Source: Aquabacterium soli | GTDB lineage: Bacteria; Pseudomonadota; Gammaproteobacteria; Burkholderiales; Burkholderiaceae_C | Reading direction: 5' to 3' | DNA: 64,000 nt | Assembly (NCBI RefSeq): GCF_003933735.1 | Contig: NZ_RSED01000004.1 | Location: forward strand, 186,001-250,000 | Shown here: piece by piece, positions 43,327 to 52,459 of the stretch | Layout: every line of letters starts with the position of its first letter | How positions within the stretch are numbered: position 1 is the first letter of the stretch | The notes under the pieces: model-generated | Databases searched by the model: none | The model's input: only the letters and a program-made list of their open reading frames with translations | What the model was told of the DNA's origin: nothing | Position numbers and translations under genes: made by a program

Positions 43327-43926
43327 TCAGGCCTTGCGACGGCGGGACGCCGATCCACCCGCCACGGCCAGGCCCGCCAGTGCCAGGGCGAAGGCGCCTG
43401 GCTCGGGCACGGCGGTCACCAGCACGCTCGCCGGCACGATGGACCAGTCTGCATCGCCCGGCTTCTTCCATTGGAAGATGATGCCGTCGTAGGTGTAGTT
43501 CTCATAGAAACGCACATCGAGCGCATGCGCTCCTGCCGTGAGCGTGGCGCTGCCCAGGCCTTCGCCGTACCACTGGACACCAGGGTTGTTGACCACCGAC
43601 AGGCCGTCGATGAACACCTGCACACCGTCATCCGACACTGTGCGGAACTGGTAAGTGCCAGCCTCGGGTGCCAGCAGGTAGCCGGCCCAGGTCACTGTGT
43701 AGAGCTCATCGACGCCCAGCGGGTTCCAGCGGTACCCGAGCGTGCCGTCCCAGTGATCGATCTGTGGGTCGATGAAGCTGCCCACATGCGTCAGGCCTGA
43801 GGTGGAGATATTGCCGCTGCCGTCCAGTTGCCAGCTGTTGTAGACGTCGGCCTGAAGATCGGCCCAGGCGCTGCCACCCACCATCGATACCGTCAGGCCA
43901 AGCGCGGCCAGCCAGGATGCTTTCAT
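43327..43926 (-). CDS. PA14-like PEP-CTERM exported protein
   Basis: The 199-aa protein starts MKASWLAALGLTVSMVGGSA (signal peptide, cleavage after AWA). It carries a PA14-like beta domain (YLLAPEAGTYQFRTVSDDGV, VFIDGLSVVNN, GAHALDVRFYENYTYDGI) and ends with the PEP-CTERM signal VPEPGAFALALAGLAVAGGS plus RRRKA. PA14 domains often bind carbohydrate. AAGGAGA precedes the ATG at 43926. It sits between ftsK and lolA and shares an upstream motif with the PEP-CTERM gene at 31867. Confidence 0.87.
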   Translation of the reverse strand: MKASWLAALGLTVSMVGGSAWADLQADVYNSWQLDGSGNISTSGLTHVGSFIDPQIDHWDGTLGYRWNPLGVDELYTVTWAGYLLAPEAGTYQFRTVSDDGVQVFIDGLSVVNNPGVQWYGEGLGSATLTAGAHALDVRFYENYTYDGIIFQWKKPGDADWSIVPASVLVTAVPEPGAFALALAGLAVAGGSASRRRKA

Positions 43927-43952
43927 GCCCGTTCTCCTTGTTTGGACTTGAC

Positions 43953-43972
43953 GGCATCCTAGGGTTGCCCCC
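43953..43972 (-). promoter_or_regulatory. motif shared with the first PEP-CTERM gene
   Basis: On the minus strand GGGGGCAACCCTAGGATGCC matches GGGGCAACTCCTAGGATGGC at 31791-31810 with a single gap and few changes. It ends 26 bases before the ATG. Confidence 0.5.
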
Positions 43973-44025
43973 GAGGGCGCGGCCATCCCTAAGAACGCAA
44001 ACGCCGCCCCTTGTTCTAGGTGGGG

Positions 44026-46545
44026 TCAGGCGTCCCAGGGCGCGGCCGTGGCACCGCCCTCGCCGCCGCGGTTGGGCGTGACGATCTCGCGGTTGCCATT
44101 GGTGGACATGCTCGACACCAGCCCGGACTTTTCCATCTGCTCCAGCAGACGCGCCGCACGGTTGTAGCCGATGCGCAGGTGGCGCTGCACCAGCGAGATC
44201 GAGGCCTTGCGGTGCTGCAGCACGATGGCCACCGCCTGGTCGTACATCGGATCGGACTCGCCATCGCCGCCACCGGCCGGCGAGCCATCGAGGTTGCTGC
44301 CCTCGTCGCCCAGCGAGCCGCCTTCGAGGATGCCCTCGATGTAGTTGGGCTCGCCCTGCGTCTTGAGGTACTCGACCACGCGGTGCACTTCGTCGTCGCT
44401 CACGAAGGCGCCGTGCACGCGCACGGGCAGGCCAGTGCCCGGCGCCAGGTAGAGCATGTCGCCTTGCCCCAGCAGCGCCTCGGCGCCCATCTGGTCGAGG
44501 ATGGTGCGGCTGTCGATCTTGCTGCTCACCTGGAACGAGATCCGCGTCGGGATGTTGGCCTTGATCAGGCCCGTGATCACGTCCACGCTGGGACGCTGCG
44601 TGGCCAGGATCAGGTGCACGCCGGCCGCACGGGCCTTCTGCGCCAGGCGGGCGATCAGCTCTTCGATCTTCTTGCCCACCACCATCATCAGGTCGGCCAG
44701 CTCATCGATCACGATCACGACGAAAGGCAGGCGCTCCAGCGGCTCGGGCTCTTCGGGCGTGAGGCTGAAGGGGTTGGGGATGAACTCGCCGCGTGCCTTG
44801 GCCTCGTCGATCTTCTTGTTGAAGCCAGCCAGGTTGCGCACGCCCATCTTGCTCATGAGCTTGTAGCGGCGCTCCATTTCGCCCACCGCCCAGTTCAGCG
44901 CGTTGCCGGCCTGCTTCATGTCGGTCACGACCGGGCACAGCAGGTGGGGGATGCCTTCGTAGACGCTCATTTCGAGCATCTTCGGATCGATCAGGATCAG
45001 GCGCACATCGCGCGCCTCGGCCTTGTAGAGCAGGCTCAGGATGGTGGCGTTGATGCCCACCGATTTGCCGGAACCGGTGGTGCCGGCCACCAGGCAGTGC
45101 GGCATCTTGGCCAGGTCCACCACCACAGGGGCGCCGATGATGTCCTTGCCCAGCCCGATGGTCAGCATCGATTGCGCATCGTTGTAGACCTGCGATCCGA
45201 GGATCTCGGTCAGGCGGATCATCTGGCGCTTGGCGTTGGGCAGCTCCAGCGCCATCAGGTTCTTGCCGGGAATCGTTTCAACGACGCGGATGGACACCAG
45301 CGACAGCGAGCGCGCCAGGTCTTTCGCCAGGTTGACGATCTGCGAACCCTTCACGCCCGTGGCCGGTTCGATCTCATAGCGCGTGATGACGGGGCCTGGC
45401 GAGGCCGCCACCACCCGCACCTCGACGCCGAAGTCCTTGAGCTTCTTCTCGATCATGCGGGAGGTCATCTCCAGCGAATCGGCCGTGATGGTCTCCATGC
45501 GGCCCACGGCGGTGTCCAACAGATCGATCTGCGGCAGCTTGGTGTCGGCCATCTCGCTGAACAGCGGCTTCTGCTTCTCCTTGATGATGCGGTCGGACTT
45601 GGGCACCTCGGTCATCGGGGTTTCGATGACCAGCGGGATGGGGGCCGGAGGAGCCACGTAGGCCGGGGCGGCCACCTGGCCCGGCTCAAGATCCAGATCC
45701 ACGTCCACATCGGCCGGCGGCGCATGGCGCACCACCTCGACCTCGCGCTCGTGATCGCGCTCGATCACGGCCTTCTGGCCCAGCACCTGGTCGAGGTGCG
45801 CCTCACGCTGGGCCTCGCGCCGCTCCTTGAGCAGATCGCCCACCGAGCCGATGCGCTCGGCCACGTCCAACCACGAGAAACGCAGCGCCATGGCCATGCC
45901 CGTGACCAGCATCGCGATCCACAGCACGCCGGAGCCGTTGAAGCCCAGCCACTTGGTGCTGAGCGGGCCCAGCAGCAAGCCCAGGATGCCGCCAGCGTGC
46001 TCACCCGCAATCTGCGATTCGAGGCGGTACAGGCGGGTCCATTCCAGCGAGCAACTGGCGGCCAGCAACAGCGCCACTCCCAGCCAGAAACGCCAGCGCG
46101 GGTAGGACACGGCCGGTGCGTGGTGCGACATGTGGGCCAGGGCCGGATCGCGCCGCAGCCAGCGGGCGAAGGCGCTGAGCCACACGCGCCCGCCGATGAT
46201 CAATGTCCACCAGCCCGAAAACCCCAGCACGGTGTACAGCAGGTCGGATGCCAGGGCGCCCAGATGGCCCACCCAGTTGACCGCCTCGCGGTTCAGGCCG
46301 GAGGTGGTGAAGGCGGCATCGAGCCGGTTGTGGCTGACCATGGCCAGCAGCATCAGGATCCAGGCCAGCGCCCCGACCAGCAGCAGGGCCTGGAAACGGA
46401 AGGTGGTCTCAACGGGCGCGGAAGGCGCGATGACGGTTGAAGCCGGCTGGCGGTGCAGGCGCCCGGTCAGGCGCAGGGAGGTGGCAGGATCGTGGCGGCG
46501 GTCGTCGCCGCCGTCCGCGTTCAGGGAGCCCAGGGGATAGGTCAT
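44026..46545 (-). CDS. ftsK: DNA translocase FtsK
   Basis: The 839-aa septal protein moves chromosome dimers for resolution at dif. Four to five N-terminal membrane segments (about residues 50-215) anchor it at the septum. A short charged linker follows, shorter than in E. coli. The motor has Walker [21 protein letters not shown], Walker [15 protein letters not shown] and [20 protein letters not shown]. The C-terminal gamma winged helix ([20 protein letters not shown]) reads KOPS. It is downstream of the Crp-like gene and upstream of a PEP-CTERM gene and lolA. Confidence 0.95.
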   Translation of the reverse strand: MTYPLGSLNADGGDDRRHDPATSLRLTGRLHRQPASTVIAPSAPVETTFRFQALLLVGALAWILMLLAMVSHNRLDAAFTTSGLNREAVNWVGHLGALASDLLYTVLGFSGWWTLIIGGRVWLSAFARWLRRDPALAHMSHHAPAVSYPRWRFWLGVALLLAASCSLEWTRLYRLESQIAGEHAGGILGLLLGPLSTKWLGFNGSGVLWIAMLVTGMAMALRFSWLDVAERIGSVGDLLKERREAQREAHLDQVLGQKAVIERDHEREVEVVRHAPPADVDVDLDLEPGQVAAPAYVAPPAPIPLVIETPMTEVPKSDRIIKEKQKPLFSEMADTKLPQIDLLDTAVGRMETITADSLEMTSRMIEKKLKDFGVEVRVVAASPGPVITRYEIEPATGVKGSQIVNLAKDLARSLSLVSIRVVETIPGKNLMALELPNAKRQMIRLTEILGSQVYNDAQSMLTIGLGKDIIGAPVVVDLAKMPHCLVAGTTGSGKSVGINATILSLLYKAEARDVRLILIDPKMLEMSVYEGIPHLLCPVVTDMKQAGNALNWAVGEMERRYKLMSKMGVRNLAGFNKKIDEAKARGEFIPNPFSLTPEEPEPLERLPFVVIVIDELADLMMVVGKKIEELIARLAQKARAAGVHLILATQRPSVDVITGLIKANIPTRISFQVSSKIDSRTILDQMGAEALLGQGDMLYLAPGTGLPVRVHGAFVSDDEVHRVVEYLKTQGEPNYIEGILEGGSLGDEGSNLDGSPAGGGDGESDPMYDQAVAIVLQHRKASISLVQRHLRIGYNRAARLLEQMEKSGLVSSMSTNGNREIVTPNRGGEGGATAAPWDA

Positions 46546-46729
46546 GGCCCGATTGTGCGGGAGATTGCGCGTGAAAACGCAGAGGAAAGGCCCTCTGCCA
46601 GGGCGCCGGCCTGGGCCCTTCGGTCAAGGCTGAAACCAAACGCAAATGGCCGCCACGCGGGCGACCCACGGTGGCGGCGTCTGGCGCCGGAGCGTCAAGA
46701 CTGAATCCAATCGATGAAAGCTGGGAGCA

Positions 46730-46800
46730 CAAGGCAACGCCGGGCCGCCCCAAGTTGCCTTGTCCCCCTCGGGGGGCTGGGCGCAGCCCGGCCCTGGGGC
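46730..46800. repeat. structured intergenic element between crp-like gene and ftsK
   Basis: Three stems lie in tandem: CAAGGCAAC with GTTGCCTTG (46730-46762), CCCCC-TC-GGGGG (46764-46775), and GGGC-GCA-GCCC (46779-46789). The GGGCCGCCCCAAG...CCCCCTCGGGGGGC pattern resembles palindromic intergenic repeats I recall from Comamonadaceae genomes. No coding potential is seen. Confidence 0.4.
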
Positions 46801-46804
46801 ACTG

Positions 46805-47476
46805 TCAGGCCGTGGCGACCAGGCGCTCCTTGAGCACCACGCTGCCGGTGTCCTGCGTCTCGATCAGGCCGCGCTCTTCCAGGTCCTTCATCACGCGGCT
46901 GACCATCTCGCGAGAGGCGCCCACGTGCTTGGCCAGATCCTGGCGCGACACCTTGCCGCGGATGACCTTGGCGCCATGGTCCTCGTCGGCCATGTCGAGC
47001 AGGGCACGGGCCACGCGGCCGTACACATCGAGCAGGGCCAGGGATTCGATCTGGCGGTCGGCATTGCGCAGGCGCTGCACCAGGCCACGCAAGATGGCAT
47101 AGGACAGCGATGAATTCTCGGGCAGGCAGCGGGCGAACTCCTGGCGGCCCAGCACCAGCACATCGGTCTGCACCTCGGCGCGCACGGTGGCCGAATGCGG
47201 TTCGTTGTCGATCAGGCTCATCTCGCCGATGTAGTCGCCGGCTTCCAGCACGGCCAGGATCACTTCGCGGCCCCGCTCGTCGGCGGCGACCACGCGGGCA
47301 CGGCCCGTGAGCAGGATGAACAGGGAGTTCGTCTTGCGGCCGCGTTCGACGATCAGCTCGCCCCGGCGGTAACGACGCTTCACCACGCTCTCAGCGATGG
47401 ACTCGGCCTGCGCTTGCGTGAGCATGGAGAACAGCGGTACACGCCTGATCAGATCGAGGTTGGACAACATGGCCAT
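46805..47476 (-). CDS. Crp/Fnr-family transcriptional regulator
   Basis: The 223-aa protein has a cyclic-nucleotide-binding fold (LFILLTGRARVVAADERGRE, LEAGDYIGEMSLIDNEPHSA) and a C-terminal winged helix (VSRQDLAKHVGASREMVSRV). The Fnr cysteine cluster is absent, so it is not an oxygen-sensing Fnr. The start at 47476 is preferred because GAGGAG lies six bases upstream. The divergent neighbour is trxB, and a palindrome overlapping its leader may be its own operator. Confidence 0.9.
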   Translation of the reverse strand: MAMLSNLDLIRRVPLFSMLTQAQAESIAESVVKRRYRRGELIVERGRKTNSLFILLTGRARVVAADERGREVILAVLEAGDYIGEMSLIDNEPHSATVRAEVQTDVLVLGRQEFARCLPENSSLSYAILRGLVQRLRNADRQIESLALLDVYGRVARALLDMADEDHGAKVIRGKVSRQDLAKHVGASREMVSRVMKDLEERGLIETQDTGSVVLKERLVATA

Positions 47477-47499
47477 GGCAGCTCCTCTTTGGTGCCTTG

Positions 47500-47518
47500 C
47501 GATTGCAGCTTGCAATCG
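47500..47518. promoter_or_regulatory. palindrome in the crp-like leader
   Basis: CGATTGCA-GCT-TGCAATCG is a perfect inverted repeat 24-42 bases upstream of the regulator's start, in the region shared with trxB. It differs from canonical Crp and Fnr boxes. Confidence 0.4.
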
Positions 47519-47760
47519 GATTTTCCGGTGGGTTCAACCTGCGGCCACGCGGCCAAACAGGCCCGAGCGACGTGCAGTCCGTCACCAGTCCCTACAATTT
47601 TCGGCACCAGTGGCGGGATTTTTAGACATTTTTTCGTTTTGCGTGTGAAGACCATGCCTGAAGGTGCACCGCCAAAGAAGGCCATTAAAAGAATTGATGC
47701 CCTCATCCCCCTTGCAAATCGCGAGGCTGGCGCACAATTCAGCCCGAAAGGCTCCTCTAG

Positions 47761-48720
<960 letters not shown>

Positions 48721-48786
48721 CGCCCAGTGAGATAGCCTGGGATGAGCCGTCCGGCGCAGGCCGGCGGCGCTCGATTGGCGTTGAAG

Positions 48787-48815
48787 TTGGCGAATGCGCC
48801 TTTTCTGGCTATAAT
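48787..48815 (+). promoter_or_regulatory. sigma-70 promoter of rpmB-rpmG
   Basis: TTGGCG (48787-48792) and a perfect TATAAT (48810-48815) are 17 bases apart. The leader to rpmB at 48996 is about 175 bases; no gene is seen in it. Confidence 0.75.
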
Positions 48816-48995
48816 CTCGGTTTTCCCAAATTCGTCCCGGCTTTTGGGGCGGCTACTTTGGCTCTGTCTTTCATGGATGGTCCCGAAGGCGCTGCGGAAA
48901 GCCGGAAGGGTGAGCACCAAGCACAGGTTTTGGCCTGTCCTTGCTCTGCCCACCGATCCGCAACATAACGCCTAATCAGCGAACGGAGAAGCGTC

Positions 48996-49229
48996 ATGGC
49001 ACGCGTCTGTCAAGTCACGGGCAAGGGCCCGATGGTGGGGAACAATGTTTCCCACGCCAACAACAAGACCAAGCGTCGTTTTCTGCCCAACCTGCAGTAC
49101 CGCCGTTTCTGGGTCGAGAGCGAAAACCGTTGGGTGCGCCTGCGCATCAGCACGGCCGCTCTGCGTTTGATCGACAAGGTGGGTATCGACCAGGTCCTGA
49201 CGGATCTGCGTGCCCGCGGCGAACTGTGA
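48996..49229 (+). CDS. rpmB: 50S ribosomal protein L28
   Basis: The 77-aa product begins [20 protein letters not shown] and continues [20 protein letters not shown], the full L28 signature. A GGAGAAGC Shine-Dalgarno precedes it. It is co-transcribed with rpmG 12 bases downstream, the standard pairing. Confidence 0.97.
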   Translation: MARVCQVTGKGPMVGNNVSHANNKTKRRFLPNLQYRRFWVESENRWVRLRISTAALRLIDKVGIDQVLTDLRARGEL

Positions 49230-49241
49230 TTGGAGTGAACC

Positions 49242-49412
49242 ATGGCTGCTAAAGGCGGACGCGAAAAGATCAAGCTGGAATCCACTGCGGGTACCGGCCA
49301 CTTCTACACCACCACCAAGAACAAGAAGACCACGCCTGAAAAGCTGGAATTCAACAAGTTCGACCCCAAGGCTCGCAAGCATGTGGCCTACAAAGAAGTG
49401 AAGCTGAAGTAA
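49242..49412 (+). CDS. rpmG: 50S ribosomal protein L33
   Basis: The 56-aa product reads [20 protein letters not shown] and then [20 protein letters not shown]. It contains no zinc-binding cysteine pairs, so it is the C-minus (zinc-independent) form. TTGGAG precedes the ATG. A strong terminator starts 20 bases past the stop. Confidence 0.97.
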   Translation: MAAKGGREKIKLESTAGTGHFYTTTKNKKTTPEKLEFNKFDPKARKHVAYKEVKLK

Positions 49413-49431
49413 TCCTTCTGCTGCCTCTCTG

Positions 49432-49466
49432 AAAAACCGCCCTGGCGTTTGCCTTGGCGGTTTTTT
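49432..49466. terminator. terminator after rpmG
   Basis: AAAAACCGCC and GGCGGTTTTTT form the stem, with an inner GGC/GCC pairing. A/T tracts on both sides make it potentially bidirectional. Confidence 0.9.
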
Positions 49467-49516
49467 GTTTTTCCAGGTTCTGTTTTGGGCTCGCTCTGTT
49501 TGCGGTTGATGCGCGT

Positions 49517-49741
49517 GGCGAAGGGTGAGCGGGGCGGCGGGGGCGGTTCACAGGGGCGGTCTGACCTTTGGTCAGACTCCCTTGCGGTGCTCGGTCGGGT
49601 CAGGTGGCTGCGGAACTCGGGCCTTGCAGGCCCTCAGACAGTCCTCGCCATCCCCTGTCCTTCGGCAGGGGCAACCTGCCCCGCCCTGCGCTCCTCAGCG
49701 CCCCTGAGGCCCTTCCCCGCCCGCCCCGCACACCCTTCGCC
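49517..49741. repeat. structured intergenic repeat, copy B
   Basis: The element is closed by a 21-bp terminal inverted repeat with one mismatch (49517-49537 and 49721-49741; GGCGAAGGGTGAGCGGGGCGG). Inside are hairpins GTCTGACC-TTT-GGTCAGAC, GGGCCT-TGC-AGGCCC, and CCCCTG with CAGGGG, and the core GGTGGCTGCGGAACTC and CTCGCCATCCCCTG shared with copies A and C. No coding potential is credible. Confidence 0.75.
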
Positions 49742-49868
49742 CGACAAACCGCGGCACGCCACTCGGGTGGTGTGTTGGCACGGTTTGATCGCACGACTCC
49801 ATCACCGTACTGGCACGGCTGATGCTCGGTGATGGCATGCCACGGCCTTCGCATGCCGCCACACCGGA

Positions 49869-50084
49869 GGGGCGAGGCGGTGCTGGGCAGGGCGACTGGG
49901 TGGCGTCGAGGAGCGCAGGTTCGGGCAGGTTGCCCCTGGCCTTTGGCCAGGGGATGGCGAGGATGTCTGAGGGCCCAAGGGGCCCGAGTTCCGCAGCCAC
50001 CTGCCCGAACCGAGCACCGCAGAGCAGTCCTGCGCTTGCGCAGGACCGACACCCTTGGAGCCCTGCCCAGCGCCGCCTCGCCCC
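49869..50084. repeat. structured intergenic repeat, copy C (inverted relative to B)
   Basis: It is closed by a 25-bp terminal inverted repeat (49869-49893 and 50060-50084), differing at one position that would be a U-G wobble. Read on the minus strand it shows hairpins TCCTGCGC-AAG-CGCAGGA, GGGCCC-CTT-GGGCCC, and CCCCTGGCC-AAA-GGCCAGGGG with the same core as A and B. It lies between rpmG and the convergent desaturase gene, 127 bases from copy B. Confidence 0.75.
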
Positions 50085-50112
50085 GAAGCCCCCACCAGGC
50101 ATGCCCGAATAC

Positions 50113-50143
50113 AAAAAAGCCCCGCTCAAAAAAGCGAGGCTCT
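50113..50143 (-). terminator. terminator of the desaturase gene
   Basis: On the minus strand AGCCTCGCT pairs with AGCGGGGCT (one G-T) and is followed by TTTTTTG. Confidence 0.85.
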
Positions 50144-50171
50144 TTCAAAAGGATTCCAGGGAATCTAGATG

Positions 50172-51398
50172 TCAGGCATGCGCCGCACGCAGCTTCAGAG
50201 AGAACTCCTGCAGCGCCTTGATCCCGCTGCCCTCGGCCCGCTGGCACCAGCCCTGAAGATCAGCGACCAGCTGCTCTCCCGACACATTCGTGCGGGTCCA
50301 CACCAGCCGCAGCTCTTCACGCATGGTCAACAGCTTGTCCAGGCTGGGATGCTCGGCCCGCGCCTTCTCGATGTCCACGCGCAGCGAATGAGGCACCTTC
50401 TCGACATCACGGTGCATCCAGTGACGCACCTTCTGCAGCTTGGCAGCCGCCGACTGCTGGCCGCTGGACTTCAGGCGCGACAGCTCGGCCGCGCAGGCGG
50501 CACGCACCTCACGGGCATACGAGGCCATCAGCTCATAGCGGTGGGCGGCCAGGGCCTCCAGCGTCTTGGCATCGGCCACAGGTTTGATCTCGCCCAGCGT
50601 CAGGCGCGGCGGCACCTTGCGGACCTTGGCCAGGCCCACCATCTCCAGGCCACGGATGTAGGTCCAGCCGATGTCGAACTCATACGACTTGACGGACAGC
50701 TTGGCCGAGGTCGGGTAGGTGTGGTGGTTGTTGTGCAGCTCTTCACCACCGATCAGGATGCCCCAGGGGCTGATGTTGGTGGAGGCATCGGCTGCCTCGA
50801 AGTTGCGGTAACCCCACCAGTGGCCCAGGCCGTTGATGATGCCGGCGGCGGTGATCGGGATCCACAGCATCTGCACGGCCCAAACGGTGATGCCGATGGC
50901 GCCGAACAGGGCGATGTCGATCAGGAGCATCAGGAGCACGCCCTTGGCCGAGAAGCGCGTGTAGATGTTGCGCTCAAGCCAGTCGTTGGGGGTGTTGTGG
51001 CCGTACTTGGCCAAGGTTTCTTTCTTGGCAGCCTCAACGGCATACAACTCGCGACCTTGCAGCAGCACGGTCTTGATGCCATGGGCCACGGGGCTGTGAG
51101 GGTCTTCCTCGGTCTCGCACTTGGCGTGGTGCTTGCGGTGCACGGCCACCCATTCCTTGGTCACCGTGGCCGTGGTCAACCACAGCCAGAACCGGAAGAA
51201 ATGCGAGGCGATGGGGTGCAGGTCCAGCGAGCGGTGAGCCTGGCTGCGGTGCAGGAAAATCGTCACCGACGCGATGGTGATGTGCGTCAGCACCAGGGTG
51301 TAGAGCACCACCTGCCACCAGGCAGCGTCCAGCAACCCGTCGGACAGCCAGCTGACCATGGAATCCAGCAGAGCCGACGACGACAGCAAATCAAGCAT
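50172..51398 (-). CDS. fatty acid (delta-9 type) desaturase
   Basis: The 408-aa membrane diiron desaturase introduces double bonds into acyl chains. The three histidine boxes are HRSQAH, HRKHH and HNNHH, at about residues 50, 88 and 220. Hydrophobic segments flank them (VVLYTLVLTHITIASVTIFL, LLMLLIDIALFGAIGITVWA). A C-terminal extension of about 130 residues is helical and charged, longer than in minimal desaturases. It is a single gene with its own terminator. Confidence 0.9.
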   Translation of the reverse strand: MLDLLSSSALLDSMVSWLSDGLLDAAWWQVVLYTLVLTHITIASVTIFLHRSQAHRSLDLHPIASHFFRFWLWLTTATVTKEWVAVHRKHHAKCETEEDPHSPVAHGIKTVLLQGRELYAVEAAKKETLAKYGHNTPNDWLERNIYTRFSAKGVLLMLLIDIALFGAIGITVWAVQMLWIPITAAGIINGLGHWWGYRNFEAADASTNISPWGILIGGEELHNNHHTYPTSAKLSVKSYEFDIGWTYIRGLEMVGLAKVRKVPPRLTLGEIKPVADAKTLEALAAHRYELMASYAREVRAACAAELSRLKSSGQQSAAAKLQKVRHWMHRDVEKVPHSLRVDIEKARAEHPSLDKLLTMREELRLVWTRTNVSGEQLVADLQGWCQRAEGSGIKALQEFSLKLRAAHA

Positions 51399-51621
51399 TG
51401 AAAAGACCTCTCAGAGAACGCGAGATTGTAAGAGAGCCCCGGCATCCTTTTACTTGCCGAAACGCAAGATCACCTCAAAGGGGTGGGGCACGCCGCGCCT
51501 TGCCACCAGTGTGGCGCGACAGCCGTCCCCGAGGTGTGCGGGTAAGGCCCATCAAATGCGCGGTATTCACGAGACTGTCCGCTTTTCGCAGACAGCACAT
51601 CGGGTAGACCCCAGATGGCCC

Positions 51622-52425
51622 CTAATGTTCCGAGGACAAGGCCTGGGCGATCTCGTCGTGCAGGCGCGTCGCCAATGCACGGCGATCGGCATGGTCCACA
51701 CGCTGGGGCGGCATCACGGTCACATGAACGGTGAGCTGGTCCGCGCAGGCGATCCACCAGAGCGACTCGACCACGGACGTGTCGCCCACGAACGCGGCCG
51801 ACGGGCTGATGGCGTGATCGGCATCGCTGTAGCGGATGGCCACGGGCTGCACCGGCACATCGGCGTCGATGGCCGACTGGAGCAGGTTGGCATGGAAATG
51901 CAGCAGTTGGTGCCCATCGCCGGTGGTGCCTTCCGGGAACACGGCGGCGGTGTGGCCATCACGCAGGCTCTGGGTGAGCAGGCCCAGCACGCGCATGGCG
52001 TCGCGGCGGCGGGCACGCTCCAGGTAGAGCGTGCCCGCCAGGGTGACCATGCGCCCGACGATCGGCCACTGCGCCACCTCGGCCTTGGACACGAAGCGGC
52101 TGGGGGCCACGACGTTGATGGACATGATGTCCATCCAGGAGACATGGTTGCCCACGACCAGCTTGGGCCCCGGGTGAGGCGCCAGGCCCCGCACGACCAG
52201 TTTCACGCCCAGGCAACGGAAGACGCCGGCGGACCAGGCTTGCATGCGGGCCAGTTGGGTGCGCTGGTCCATCGCCTCGAAACGCCAACGCATCCACAGC
52301 GAGATGAAGCACAAGTAGGCCGCCATGTGCCCCAGGCGGGCCACGGCGCGCAGGCGCCGCAGCAGGCCGATGTCGGCATCGGGACGCTTCAAGGACGGGG
52401 CGCCAGCGGTGGAAGGGTCGGACAT
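51622..52425 (-). CDS. 1-acyl-glycerol-3-phosphate acyltransferase (PlsC family)
   Basis: The 267-aa enzyme transfers a fatty acyl chain to lysophosphatidate. It has one N-terminal membrane segment (HMAAYLCFISLWM), the HX4D catalytic motif in GNHVSWMD, the FPEGTTGDG glycerophosphate-binding motif and a VPVQPVAIRY block. The start MSDPSTAGAPSL at 52425 was chosen over a longer frame overlapping pyrX. It follows pyrX by 34 bases on the same strand, ending the pyr operon. Confidence 0.87.
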   Translation of the reverse strand: MSDPSTAGAPSLKRPDADIGLLRRLRAVARLGHMAAYLCFISLWMRWRFEAMDQRTQLARMQAWSAGVFRCLGVKLVVRGLAPHPGPKLVVGNHVSWMDIMSINVVAPSRFVSKAEVAQWPIVGRMVTLAGTLYLERARRRDAMRVLGLLTQSLRDGHTAAVFPEGTTGDGHQLLHFHANLLQSAIDADVPVQPVAIRYSDADHAISPSAAFVGDTSVVESLWWIACADQLTVHVTVMPPQRVDHADRRALATRLHDEIAQALSSEH

Positions 52426-52459
52426 CGGATCAGTGCACTGCAACGACGGACGGACAGGC

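Noticed and set aside
44020-46440. 806-aa open frame antisense to ftsK
   Set aside because: Low-complexity His/Gly-rich shadow; ftsK on the other strand has full-length family motifs.
49822-50256. Several open frames of 97-215 aa across repeat copies B and C
   Set aside because: They follow hairpin repeats in both directions and show Arg/Pro/Gly-biased translation; the region is better explained as structured non-coding DNA.
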